This document shows positions 17,539-26,557 of a stretch of DNA of 64,000 nucleotides, piece by piece. Each line of letters begins with the position of its first letter. Position 1 is the first letter of the stretch. The notes beneath the pieces were generated by a model. It ran no database searches and was not told where the DNA came from. It saw nothing but the letters and a program-made list of their open reading frames with translations. Position numbers and translations under genes: made by a program. Source of the stretch: JAEXZL01 sp049943125. GTDB taxonomy: Bacteria > Bacillota > Clostridia > Clostridiales > Clostridiaceae. The stretch is from assembly GCF_049943125.1 (NCBI RefSeq), contig NZ_CP188040.1, positions 806,001 through 870,000 on the forward strand, given 5' to 3'.

Positions 17539-18075
17539 ATGAAAAAGGAAACAAAAATTACTCTAGCCCCATTGCAGGAAAGTGAAAAGGAGGCCTTCAT
17601 CCTTAACATTCAAGCTGCCTTCAAAAAAGCAGTAGTAGAAGAATTTGGAGATGATGGAACTGAGGTCATCCCTCGAGAGGATATAATCCAATCCTTTGAA
17701 GCCAAGGGTGCAGAAAGCTATAACATTATTCAGAATGGCGAAGTAGTTGGTGGTGCTGTGATTGCAGTACATCCTGATACCAATAGAAACGAGCTTCTAT
17801 TGCTCTTCGTGAATGTAGACTGTCATAGCAAGGGTGTGGGTGTTGCTGCATGGAAGGCAATCGAGGAGCTTCACCCAGAAACAGAAGTCTGGATAACACA
17901 TACACCCTACTTTGAAAAAAGAAACATTCATTTCTATGTGAATAAATGCGGATTTCACATTGTAGAGTTTTTCAATCCACACCATCCAATGCCAAATCAT
18001 ACTTCAATGGAGGCTCAGAATGAAGAAATTCCAGGTGGAGATTATTTTCTGCGCTTTGAAAAGAAGATGAAATAG
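17539..18075 (+). CDS. GNAT-family N-acetyltransferase
   Basis: 178 residues. The region LLLLFVNVDCHSKGVGVAAW (about residues 91-110) fits the beta-4/alpha-3 acetyl-CoA site of GNAT enzymes, and FYVNKCGFHIVEF fits the closing strand. The target may be a small molecule or a peptide amine. The start at 17539 has ACAGGAGG 6 bases upstream. The same frame is open back to an ATG at 17443 that crosses the attenuator; that start is unlikely. The gene is single, with its own promoter, structured leader and terminator, and is probably induced by a ligand or stress. Confidence 0.75.
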   Translation: MKKETKITLAPLQESEKEAFILNIQAAFKKAVVEEFGDDGTEVIPREDIIQSFEAKGAESYNIIQNGEVVGGAVIAVHPDTNRNELLLLFVNVDCHSKGVGVAAWKAIEELHPETEVWITHTPYFEKRNIHFYVNKCGFHIVEFFNPHHPMPNHTSMEAQNEEIPGGDYFLRFEKKMK

Positions 18076-18089
18076 AAAATAAGGAAAAA

Positions 18090-18139
18090 AGCCACGGCTA
18101 TTTCTCCAGATGGAGTTTAAGTCGCGGCTCTCTTTTTTT
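18090..18139 (+). terminator. Intrinsic terminator of the GNAT gene
   Basis: A 10-bp stem with one mismatch (AGCCACGGCT with AGTCGCGGCT) encloses an inner CTCC/GGAG hairpin and is followed by CTCTTTTTTT. Confidence 0.85.
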
Positions 18140-18168
18140 ATATCATTTTAGCTTGCTATTTATATTTA

Positions 18169-19533
18169 TTATTTATCTTCAACCATGGGAGTTAAGAAAG
18201 CACCCTGCTCTAATAAAATACGTCTTACCTCCTCCATGGAGATATCCTTTGCAGCCTTCTTTTCTTTTGCTGTTACAGCAGCAGCTACTCCAGCAGCATG
18301 TCCTAAGGCCATTGCTATTGGACTTACCCTTAAAGAGCTAGCAGCCTCATGCTCAGCACTTACACATCTACCAGTGGTAATAAGATTTTCCACCTCATTA
18401 TTAACCATAATTCTATAAGGTATTGAATAATATGTACCTGGCTTTAGGAACTTATCATCATTAGAGGCACCATCTGGGGAATGGATATCAAAAGGATAGC
18501 CTCCCATGGCTATGGCATCTGGGAACATCACATTTTTCATCATTTCCTCTGCTGTTAGAGTGTATACTCCTTTGATTCTTCTTGTTTCCCTTATTCCAAT
18601 TTGCGGACCGGTGGATACAAGATAGCATTCTTCAAAGCCTGGAATGTACTTTCTTAAGAAAGCCACTGATTCCTTTACTTGTTTTCTTCCCTCTATTTCT
18701 CCTAAGGTAAGGTCATAGCTGTCTGTTGCATTGAGCTTAAGAATCCTTGTCATATTTAGAATAACTTCATTGGGATTATTATTCTGGAAGAATAGCACCT
18801 TATCTCTAGGATAGGTAAAATCTCCGTTTTGCTTTGCTTCATTTAGCTTGCTGTAAAAGCCTGAAACAGAAAGTCTAGGTGTTTTCTGTATTGTCTCCCA
18901 ATCTAATGCCAGAAATTCTTCAGGGTTATTCTTCATATATTCCTTAACCTTAGAAAGATCAACATTACCAATCCTTGCCTTCATGGTCATAGGCTGAGCT
19001 AAGCCGTCAAGCTTTCTTCCATACTCATAAGGAACTCCAGCCCTTACGGAAACATCTCCATCTCCTGTAGCATCTACAAAGACATCTGCTTCTATATCCA
19101 TAAATCCTGCCTTTGTCCACAATTGTACAGATTTTAGCTTATTATCTATAACAGTACAGCCAGTGAATATGCTGTGATAAAGCATTTCTCCACCAGCCTC
19201 TATATGCTTATGCTCAATTACATACTTCATTGCCTCTGTATCAAAGGGGGTAAGAGAGGAGGCATAACCTATGGTATCAGTAATATGTCCAGGGCTTGCA
19301 CCCATTTCCTTAAGAGTCTCTATAAGCTCATCAGGAATCCCCCTTACTACCTGCTTATCTCCTGCATGAAAGGTCATCATAGGACCAACCCCTGCAGCCG
19401 TAAGCATTCCACCTAGAAAACCATATCTCTCCACTACTAAGGTAGAAGCTCCAGCCCTAGCTGAGGCTATTGCTGCTATACATCCTGAAACTCCTCCTCC
19501 AATTACTACAACATCATACTTTTTCTTTAACAT
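18169..19533 (-). CDS. FAD-dependent oxidoreductase, FAD_oxidored family
   Basis: 454 residues. N-terminal FAD motif VVVIGGGVSGCIAA, then VVERYGFLGGMLT. A mid-protein FVDATGDGDVSVRAGV and C-terminal GRCVSAEHEAASSLRV with MALGHAAGVAAA complete the FAD_oxidored signature. Members are poorly characterised flavoproteins, often next to sugar or amide catabolism genes. The gene stands alone, with the GNAT gene convergent on one side and a two-component system on the other. It may serve the HyuA operon nearby, although they do not share a transcript. Substrate unknown. Confidence 0.8.
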   Translation of the reverse strand: MLKKKYDVVVIGGGVSGCIAAIASARAGASTLVVERYGFLGGMLTAAGVGPMMTFHAGDKQVVRGIPDELIETLKEMGASPGHITDTIGYASSLTPFDTEAMKYVIEHKHIEAGGEMLYHSIFTGCTVIDNKLKSVQLWTKAGFMDIEADVFVDATGDGDVSVRAGVPYEYGRKLDGLAQPMTMKARIGNVDLSKVKEYMKNNPEEFLALDWETIQKTPRLSVSGFYSKLNEAKQNGDFTYPRDKVLFFQNNNPNEVILNMTRILKLNATDSYDLTLGEIEGRKQVKESVAFLRKYIPGFEECYLVSTGPQIGIRETRRIKGVYTLTAEEMMKNVMFPDAIAMGGYPFDIHSPDGASNDDKFLKPGTYYSIPYRIMVNNEVENLITTGRCVSAEHEAASSLRVSPIAMALGHAAGVAAAVTAKEKKAAKDISMEEVRRILLEQGAFLTPMVEDK

Positions 19534-19664
19534 CGTGACTACCTCCTATAGTTAATAGCCTTATTCTAACTTAAATAGACTTTTTTGGAAAGGTATTCTT
19601 TAAGGAGTCTTTTAAATATATATGTCGTATTCCGTCAGGTGGATGGCACCATAGACTGAGAAAA

Positions 19665-20420
19665 TCATTCGTGTTTATTTGTGATTAGGTTATACTCCGA
19701 AGGAGATACTCCCATTAACTTCTTGAACAAAGTACTAAAATAAGCAGTATCAGAATAACCAACCTTGGCTGCTATTTCATATACCTTTACCCTACAATCC
19801 TTCAGGAGTATGCATGCCATCTGTATACGATAATAGGTGAGATAGCTTGTAAAGGTATAAGAGGTTTCCTTCTTAAAGGCACGGCTTAGATGACCATCAC
19901 TGATTTCTAAAAAAGCTGCAACGGTACTTATAGATATATCTTCTTTGTAGTGGAACTTTATATATTTTATCGCCTGAAGTACATACTTATTGGATATATT
20001 CTTATTAGGGTAAAAATCCAAGCCTGGAGGATTAACAAGCTCAGCAGTCTCCTCCTGATGGAACAGCTTTCTTATAGCCTCCTTAAGCTCCTCTTCCTTA
20101 ACTGGCTTCAGTATATAGTCTGATGCTTTTAGCCTCAATGCTGCCTGAGCATATTTAAAGTCATTATAAGCAGACAAAAGTATCACAGGAGTATCAATAG
20201 CCTCCTCTCTAAGCTTTTTCAGCATAGAAACACCATCCAGCTTAGGCATCTTAATATCCGTAATGATTAGGTCAGGGCTCAGCTCTCTTATAAGGTCAAG
20301 TCCCTGCTCACCATCCTCAGCTTCCCCAATTATTGTACACCCCAGTTCTTCCCAATCAATGGTTTTAATAACCCCATGCCTCACTAGTCTTTCATCCTCA
20401 ATAATCATAACTTTCTTCAC
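19665..20420 (-). CDS. YesN/HptR-like response regulator, AraC type
   Basis: 251 residues. An N-terminal receiver holds IIEDE, phospho-acceptor Asp in LIITDIKMPKLDG, LLSAYNDF and ILKPVKEEEL. A C-terminal pair of AraC helix-turn-helices spans about residues 150-250 (FLEISDGHLSRAFKKE and AAKVGYSDTAYFSTLFKK). Its start overlaps the kinase gene by 4 bp, so the two are coupled. With the kinase and the binding protein at 22101-22940 it has the gene order of the staphylococcal HptARS hexose-phosphate sensor. It likely activates the neighbouring ABC importer; that target is inferred. Confidence 0.88.
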   Translation of the reverse strand: MKKVMIIEDERLVRHGVIKTIDWEELGCTIIGEAEDGEQGLDLIRELSPDLIITDIKMPKLDGVSMLKKLREEAIDTPVILLSAYNDFKYAQAALRLKASDYILKPVKEEELKEAIRKLFHQEETAELVNPPGLDFYPNKNISNKYVLQAIKYIKFHYKEDISISTVAAFLEISDGHLSRAFKKETSYTFTSYLTYYRIQMACILLKDCRVKVYEIAAKVGYSDTAYFSTLFKKLMGVSPSEYNLITNKHE

Positions 20421-22108
20421 TGCGCATCTTCCTCCTTAATCGGCAGTAGAACAGATATAGTTGTACCTATACCTTCTTCTATTGAAACTGAAATACCATA
20501 GCTATTTCCAAAATGTAGCTTGATAATTTTATTGACATTATAAAGTCCAAAGTGCCCTTCCTTTTGCTTAAAATCCCCCTCTGAAAACCACAGCAAAGTA
20601 TCTTTGTCCATTCCTTTTCCATTGTCTGTTACAGAAATAGATAAATCACCACCAAGCTTCTCAGCATATATACTAATAGTTCCCTCCTCCATATCTCCAA
20701 TCCCATGGATAATAGCATTCTCCACAATTGGCTGAAGAATCAGTTTAGGAACAAGGTAGCTACTTAAGACCTCTGGAAGCTCAATTTCATATGTAAACCA
20801 TCTGCTCGTCCTCAGCCTCTGAATCTCTAGATAGCTCTCTACTATCTCCATTTCCTTTTTTAAAGAGATAAACTCATCACTTATAATACTCTTTCTTAGT
20901 ATAATCCCTAGATTATCAATCATTTCTGCCAGGTTATCCAAATGGTTTATCTTTGCTCCCCATTTTATGCTGTCAAGGGTATTATATAAAAAATGAGGAT
21001 TTAGCTGGCTTTGTAGAAGTCTTAGCTGAATACTGTTTAGCTCCTTCTGTTTTTCCAGCTTATTATCCATGTGGATTCTCAATTCCTCAGTCATAGAATT
21101 AAAATTATTAATCACATTTCCTAGCTCGTTGGTTTTAGCAGTTATAAGCTTTACCTCTAAATCTCCGCCCCTTACCTTATTCATAGCTTCATTTAACTGA
21201 TTTATAGGCTGCCATAGCTCTTTTGTAAGCTTCATAGAAATAACTATACATAATAATAAGCTGGTTACAGATAGTACTATAGTTATGCTTTTCACTATTT
21301 CAATAGTTCCTATGTAATCATCCACCTCCTTCTGAATCACTACATAAAAACCACTTTTTTCTTCCTTCTCCCAAGAATACCTATGATTTTCTGGTGCCTT
21401 TCCACTAATCAGTGCATCTATAGAAGGCTGGCCAAATCTTTTATCAGAGGAATAAATTAAATTATTAAAGGAATCGGTGATAAGAACTGCATCTCCTGAA
21501 GGAAATATATCTGAGAATATATGCCTTAAGTTTTCCTCAGTAAATCCCATTACAATATATCCAAGGAGTATACCATTAGAGTTTCTTACCCTATAAGCAC
21601 TCTGAAGAACTACCCCCTCAGCAATATAAGGCTCTGATGAAGATATGGTGTAATATGAATCTGAATTAACATGACTTTCCCTAAGAAGACCCCAGTTAAC
21701 AGGCAGCCTATCCTCTGCTACATTAATATCATTACTATAATAAAGCTGACCACCAGCATCATATATTCCAAAGCTTGGAGTTATCATAAAGGAATTACTT
21801 TCCTCATAAAGAGTAGTATAAAGCACCTGCTGATATTCCGAATAGGTTCTTCTGATTAAAGCCTTAGCTGTAATATCATCCTCACACAAAATATCACAGA
21901 TCTTAATAGAGCCTTCAATAAATTCCTGTAGCCTCATGGTAATTTCTTCAGCTTGTCTATCTCCTTCTGCCTTCATCCTATTATTTAAAGCCAGTTTATA
22001 TACATTTGTTATTAAAACACTAGAAAATATTAAAGGAATAATTGCTACTAAAATAAGTCCATAGAATATCTGCTTCTTAAAGGATAAGGAATTAAATAGC
22101 TTATTCAT
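20417..22108 (-). CDS. YesM/HptS-like sensor histidine kinase
   Basis: About 563 residues. A transmembrane helix near residue 15 is followed by an extracytoplasmic sensor of roughly 240 residues (Cache-like). A second helix near 275-295 is followed by HAMP. His_kinase motif NPHFLYNTLDSIKWGA and HATPase boxes QPIVENAIIHG and DNGKGM follow. ATG at 22108 is chosen: GGAG lies 6 bases ahead and it overlaps the binding-protein gene by 8 bp. The overlap with a periplasmic-type binding protein suggests that this lipoprotein delivers the ligand signal to the kinase, as HptA does for HptS. Confidence 0.85.
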   Translation of the reverse strand: MNKLFNSLSFKKQIFYGLILVAIIPLIFSSVLITNVYKLALNNRMKAEGDRQAEEITMRLQEFIEGSIKICDILCEDDITAKALIRRTYSEYQQVLYTTLYEESNSFMITPSFGIYDAGGQLYYSNDINVAEDRLPVNWGLLRESHVNSDSYYTISSSEPYIAEGVVLQSAYRVRNSNGILLGYIVMGFTEENLRHIFSDIFPSGDAVLITDSFNNLIYSSDKRFGQPSIDALISGKAPENHRYSWEKEEKSGFYVVIQKEVDDYIGTIEIVKSITIVLSVTSLLLCIVISMKLTKELWQPINQLNEAMNKVRGGDLEVKLITAKTNELGNVINNFNSMTEELRIHMDNKLEKQKELNSIQLRLLQSQLNPHFLYNTLDSIKWGAKINHLDNLAEMIDNLGIILRKSIISDEFISLKKEMEIVESYLEIQRLRTSRWFTYEIELPEVLSSYLVPKLILQPIVENAIIHGIGDMEEGTISIYAEKLGGDLSISVTDNGKGMDKDTLLWFSEGDFKQKEGHFGLYNVNKIIKLHFGNSYGISVSIEEGIGTTISVLLPIKEEDAQ

Positions 22109-22940
22109 TTCTATCTCCTCCGAAGCTTTTATCTGCAGGCTTACAGTACAAATAATTTCCCATAAATTCCTGCACATCCTCGCTGAGAATAAAGTTCATA
22201 AACCTCTTAGCAGCCTGGAGACTTTTTGTATCCTTAGGAATTACAGCAAGATCATATATGGTACAGCTACTTCCAGCGGAAGAAATATAGGCTATATTCT
22301 CCTCCGCCATTATTAATTCATTGGCTTTATCCTGAGTTACTACCCCAATATAATAATCCCCTAGTGCAACCTCTTGAGAGATTTCATCAATAGATGAAAG
22401 GTATTTATTCTCAATATTTACTTTGATATCCCCTATGTAATCCTTTACTTTAGAGATGCTTTCACCAAAGGTAATCACCTCACTATAAATTGCAGATGCT
22501 TTAGGATCTAAAAAGGCAATTTTATCCTTCCACTGTCCGTGAATCAGACTATCAAAGCTCACTGGTGCCTCTTTATAGGAAACAACCTCCGTATTATAAA
22601 AGATAACCATAGAATAATAAGAAAAATACTCAACAGCTTGGAAATCTTCCTCATTATCCTTAAGGAAACCTTCCGTAACCCCTAAAATAAAATCACAGGA
22701 AAAAGCTTTATCCTCTTTTGCCATTATAGATAGCTCTTCCTGGGTCTTTTCATGAACCTCTACATTAATATTCATTCGTTTCTCATATTCCTTTATTATC
22801 GGACCATATATACTTTTATCTAGAGGGGTATATACAACTAAAGTCGCTTCCCTCCGAAGCTCTGAATAATCATAAGCTTCACAGCCTGCAGTAAATATCA
22901 GTATAAATATCTGAATAAACACAAGTACTATTTTTCTCAT
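22101..22940 (-). CDS. AfuA/HptA-like extracytoplasmic binding lipoprotein (sensor type)
   Basis: 279 residues. The N-terminal signal ends in FTAGC, a lipobox, so it is a membrane-anchored lipoprotein. TLVVYTPLDKSIYGPIIKEYEKR is the typical start of class-II iron/sugar-phosphate binding proteins, and YYSMVIFYNTEVV the later strand. It is translationally coupled to the kinase rather than to a permease, which points to a sensing role. A separate full transport set with its own binding protein lies at 23756-27607. Ligand unknown; hexose phosphate is the best guess from the HptA precedent. Confidence 0.75.
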   Translation of the reverse strand: MRKIVLVFIQIFILIFTAGCEAYDYSELRREATLVVYTPLDKSIYGPIIKEYEKRMNINVEVHEKTQEELSIMAKEDKAFSCDFILGVTEGFLKDNEEDFQAVEYFSYYSMVIFYNTEVVSYKEAPVSFDSLIHGQWKDKIAFLDPKASAIYSEVITFGESISKVKDYIGDIKVNIENKYLSSIDEISQEVALGDYYIGVVTQDKANELIMAEENIAYISSAGSSCTIYDLAVIPKDTKSLQAAKRFMNFILSEDVQEFMGNYLYCKPADKSFGGDRNE

Positions 22941-23066
22941 AAAAGCTCCTTGATTTTATTATTAGTTAATTGTATCATTTATAGTTTTTTCTTTCAAATT
23001 TTATATTATTTTCTATATTTATAAATTCTAAAGCTTATGATTTGGCATTACTTATAAAAAATAAAT

Positions 23067-23105
23067 GGGCTAATTATCAGAGTCCTCAAGACCAATAATT
23101 AACCC
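23067..23105 (-). terminator. Intrinsic terminator after the HAD gene
   Basis: An 11-bp stem (23067-23077 with 23095-23105, one G-T pair) is followed on the minus strand by ATTTATTTTTT. It ends the importer/HAD transcript and leaves the sensor trio to its own promoter. Confidence 0.8.
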
Positions 23106-23134
23106 TTAAAGTAAAAGTTATCAGCTATATTATT

Positions 23135-23743
23135 TTATAATCTAATACCGTAATTACTCATAGTATTCTCTAAGGCTACCACATCGCCATGGTATACTAT
23201 TCCTTTCATTCCTGTAAGCTCAGCAGCCTCAATGTTAGCACTATTGTCATCTATAAACAGACATTCCTCCGGCTTAAGACTAAAGGTATCATAAAAGGTT
23301 TCGTATATCCTTAATTCTGGCTTAAGCATATTATACTCTGCCGATATAAATTCTCCGTCAAAATGCTGAATAGCTGAGATATTAGCCTTAAACTGATGGT
23401 AAGCTATGCTGGTGTTGGATAATAGATATATTTTATAACCATTATTTTTTAATCTAATAACTAAATCCTCTATTTCATCATGTGAAGGAAGCTCCCTGTG
23501 CCAGTTGTCAAAAAGCTCCTTTACCTTATCATGAAGTCTTTCAGGAAGCCTGGTATTAATAGAGCTTATAGCTTCCTCTATGGTTATTATTCCTCTATCA
23601 AGCTTTATCCACTCTACAGATTTAAATATCTCCCTGTATAGAAGCTCACCATCCTCTTCATTATCAGCAAATAATGAAGTATATTTAAACGGATCATAGG
23701 ATATAAGCACATTACCCATATCAAAGACTATATTTTTTATCAT
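23135..23743 (-). CDS. HAD-family phosphatase, YihX-like
   Basis: 202 residues. Motif I is FDMGNVLI with the nucleophile Asp8. Motif II is LLSNTS, Lys is in NMLKPELRIYE, and motif IV is LFIDDNSANIEAA. The DxGNV form is typical of YihX-like enzymes, which release phosphate from alpha-glucose 1-phosphate and other sugar phosphates. It follows the permease by 12 bp and is last in the importer operon. It would dephosphorylate the imported compound in the cytosol if the transporter takes up sugar phosphates. The family is secure, the substrate inferred. Confidence 0.8.
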   Translation of the reverse strand: MIKNIVFDMGNVLISYDPFKYTSLFADNEEDGELLYREIFKSVEWIKLDRGIITIEEAISSINTRLPERLHDKVKELFDNWHRELPSHDEIEDLVIRLKNNGYKIYLLSNTSIAYHQFKANISAIQHFDGEFISAEYNMLKPELRIYETFYDTFSLKPEECLFIDDNSANIEAAELTGMKGIVYHGDVVALENTMSNYGIRL

Positions 23744-23755
23744 CTAACTCCTCCT

Positions 23756-25411
23756 TTATACTATTGATACCTTGCCTTTACTCAACCTTAAAAATATTAG
23801 TAGTGAAATTACCGTGCTCACTGTGAGAATTGTGGCCAGAGCCGCTGCGGTTCCGTAGCTATTTCTAACTACCTCTGTATATATGGCTACTGATATAGTG
23901 CTTGTTCTTCCTCCATAAAGCATAATACTGGAAGAAAGCTCATTAATGCAGGTAATCCAGCTTAATATAGCCCCGGATAAAATTCCTGGAAGCATCAGTC
24001 TTGAGGTTACCTTGAAGAAAGTCTTCATGGGTGATACCCCTAAATTTATTGATGCTTCCTCTACACTTTTATCCATCTGCTGCAGAAAGGCACTACCAGA
24101 CCTAACGGTGTAAGGTAGCTTTCTAACCACAAAAGCTATAATCATGATAACAGCTGTTCCCGTTAAGAGCATAGGTCTTTTATTAAAGGCAACGATTAAG
24201 CTTATACCTAAAACAGCCCCGGGAATAACATAAGGGAACATTATTAAAAGATCCATGATTTGAGCAACAATACCTCTCTTTCTTACGATGATATAGGAAA
24301 TTAAAAGCCCCAAAACTATGATAATGATAATAGCCACAGTGGAAAACATAAAAGTATTCTTTATATTTGTACCTAGTCTTCTTATGATAGTTTCATAATT
24401 ATCAAGGCTAAATCCACCAACAAAACCGGTGAAATCAGTTTTCATAAAGCTGGATACTATTACCACAATCTGAGGTAAAACTCCAATAAAAGCCACTATA
24501 TATACAGGAAGAGATAGTAAAAATCTTTTCCCACCCTTTAGCTTAATCTCTGCAGGAGGTCTCATTGCGGTCATAACATAATTCTTTCTAGATACATAAT
24601 ACTTCTGCAGCAGCAGTACTGACAGGGAGCAGAGCACAACTATAACGGATAAGGCACTGGCTAGATGAGCATTACCTCCTAGCTCACTCATATACTCATT
24701 GTATACAAGAACAGGTAATACCATATAGCCTTCCCCTATAAGCATTGGTGTACCGAAGTCTGCAAGGCTCGTCATAAATACCATTATTGCTCCTGCTGCG
24801 ATAGAAGGTAAAATTACAGGAAGTGTTATAGTAAGCAATCGTCTAAATTTATTGCTTCCTAGATTTTCTGCAGCCTCCTCAAGGCTAGAGTCAATGCTTC
24901 CTATAGCTCCCTGAGTATACAGATACACATAAGGGAAGAGCTTAAAGGTAAACACTAAAATAATCCCTAGCTTTCCATAAATACTGGGGAGAATAACATC
25001 GAAGTTATTTTCAAAGAACTTCGTTACTAACCCAGCTCTTCCAAAAAGCATTATCCAGCTATAGGCACCAATAAATGGAGGACTCATAAGGCTCATTATT
25101 ATCAATATGTGCACATATTTTTTCCCATATATATTGAACCTCGACATTATATAGGCCATGGGGACACCTATTATCAGAGTAGTTATCATTGCTACAACAG
25201 ATACAAATAAGCTCCTTCCAAGAGCTGAATAATAATACTTTTTACTAAAGAACCTTATATAATTTACTAGGGTTAACCCCTCTTCTTTTTTAGAGAAAAA
25301 ACTCCTGGTAATCAAGGTTGCAAAAGGATATATAAGAAAGGCTAACATTAAAATCAGTACAACAGCTTTTACCCAGAACCAGAAATCCAGCTTAAAATAC
25401 TTTCTAAACAT
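23756..25411 (-). CDS. ABC transporter permease, fused two-domain (AfuB/FbpB/PhnU type)
   Basis: 551 residues with about 12 membrane segments in two homologous halves. Each half carries an EAA-type loop (EEAAENLGSNKFRRLLTITLP near residue 180; EEASINLGVSPMKTFFKVT near residue 460). Such fused permeases belong to ferric-ion, 2-aminoethylphosphonate and hexose-phosphate importers. Its start overlaps the ATPase stop by 1 bp. Coupled to the ATPase and binding protein upstream. Confidence 0.85.
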   Translation of the reverse strand: MFRKYFKLDFWFWVKAVVLILMLAFLIYPFATLITRSFFSKKEEGLTLVNYIRFFSKKYYYSALGRSLFVSVVAMITTLIIGVPMAYIMSRFNIYGKKYVHILIIMSLMSPPFIGAYSWIMLFGRAGLVTKFFENNFDVILPSIYGKLGIILVFTFKLFPYVYLYTQGAIGSIDSSLEEAAENLGSNKFRRLLTITLPVILPSIAAGAIMVFMTSLADFGTPMLIGEGYMVLPVLVYNEYMSELGGNAHLASALSVIVVLCSLSVLLLQKYYVSRKNYVMTAMRPPAEIKLKGGKRFLLSLPVYIVAFIGVLPQIVVIVSSFMKTDFTGFVGGFSLDNYETIIRRLGTNIKNTFMFSTVAIIIIIVLGLLISYIIVRKRGIVAQIMDLLIMFPYVIPGAVLGISLIVAFNKRPMLLTGTAVIMIIAFVVRKLPYTVRSGSAFLQQMDKSVEEASINLGVSPMKTFFKVTSRLMLPGILSGAILSWITCINELSSSIMLYGGRTSTISVAIYTEVVRNSYGTAAALATILTVSTVISLLIFLRLSKGKVSIV

Positions 25412-26475
25412 TAGAGCACCTCCCCGCCGGTGCTATCATAAAGATTAACTGCTTCAATATTGATTTCACAATAAACTCTGCTTCCATCGGGATGAATTAT
25501 CTTAGAATCCTTTGTATATTCATTTATCTGAATGGTTTGTCCGTTATCTAGACTCACTTCATACTCTGTGAAATCTCCTAAAAAGGTGGATAGGATTATA
25601 TTACCGGGTATCCCCTTATCTGAAATAACCAGCTGCTCAGGTCTTACAGATACAACAACATCCTCACCCTTCTGCATTTCCTTTATAGGGATCTTATAAT
25701 CGTTATGAATTACAGCAAAGGCCTCTTCTTTTTCCTTCATAACCCTTGCCTTAATAAAGTTAGAAACTCCTATAAAGCTAGCTACAAAGGCATTAACAGG
25801 TTTTTTGTAAATCTCTTCAGGAGTACCTATCTGAATTATCTCACCTTCATTCATTACTGCTATTCTATCAGATATAGCCAGTGCCTCCTCCTGATCATGA
25901 GTTACATAGATAGTGGTTATACCAAGACGCCTCTGAAGCTTCTTAATCACTGTTCTCATCTGAACTCTAAGCTTAGCATCGAGGTTAGATAAAGGTTCAT
26001 CCATTAAAAGAACACTGGGCTCTATAACAAAGGCTCTTGCTAAGGCAACTCTCTGCTGCTGTCCTCCAGAAAGCTCATTAGGTCTCCTATCCTTTAAGGG
26101 TTCAATCTGAACAAGCCTCAAGGCTTCTGACACTCTTTCCTCTATTTGTTTCTTAGGGAGTTTTTTAGCCTTCAAGCCATAGGCTACATTTTCCCACACT
26201 GTTAAATGGGGAAATATTGCATAATTTTGAAACACCATTCCTATATCTCTTTTATGAGCTTCTAAATTGTTAATCATCTTTTCATCAAAATAAATTGCAC
26301 CACCATCGATGGAGTTAAACCCAGCAATCATTCTTAATAGAGTAGTCTTTCCACAGCCCGAGGGTCCTAGAAGTGTAAAGAATTCACCAGGCTTTACTTC
26401 TAAATTTGCTCCTTTAAGTGCCGTAAAGCTTCCATACTTTTTCACAGCATCCTTTATTACAACACTATGACTCAT
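25411..26475 (-). CDS. ABC transporter ATP-binding protein (AfuC/FbpC/PotA type)
   Basis: 354 residues. Walker A GPSGCGKTTLLR, signature LSGGQQQRVALARAF, Walker B VLLMDEPLSNLDAKLR, switch His in VTHDQEEA, and a C-terminal TOBE-like domain from about residue 235 to 354. This is the standard energising subunit for a type-I importer. It lies between the binding protein (81-bp gap with a hairpin) and the fused permease (overlapping). Confidence 0.9.
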   Translation of the reverse strand: MSHSVVIKDAVKKYGSFTALKGANLEVKPGEFFTLLGPSGCGKTTLLRMIAGFNSIDGGAIYFDEKMINNLEAHKRDIGMVFQNYAIFPHLTVWENVAYGLKAKKLPKKQIEERVSEALRLVQIEPLKDRRPNELSGGQQQRVALARAFVIEPSVLLMDEPLSNLDAKLRVQMRTVIKKLQRRLGITTIYVTHDQEEALAISDRIAVMNEGEIIQIGTPEEIYKKPVNAFVASFIGVSNFIKARVMKEKEEAFAVIHNDYKIPIKEMQKGEDVVVSVRPEQLVISDKGIPGNIILSTFLGDFTEYEVSLDNGQTIQINEYTKDSKIIHPDGSRVYCEINIEAVNLYDSTGGEVL

Positions 26476-26497
26476 AAATATACCTCCTATATATTAG

Positions 26498-26528
26498 AGG
26501 AGCATCTCCTGCTCTAGGAGATGCTCCT
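26498..26528 (-). terminator. Hairpin between binding-protein and ATPase genes
   Basis: Perfect 13-bp stem AGGAGCATCTCCT/AGGAGATGCTCCT with a 5-base loop and only a weak U-run after it. Probably a partial terminator or mRNA-stabilising element that raises binding-protein output over ATPase and permease. Confidence 0.7.
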
Positions 26529-26557
26529 GATATTTATAGCTTCTTTAATACCGGCTA

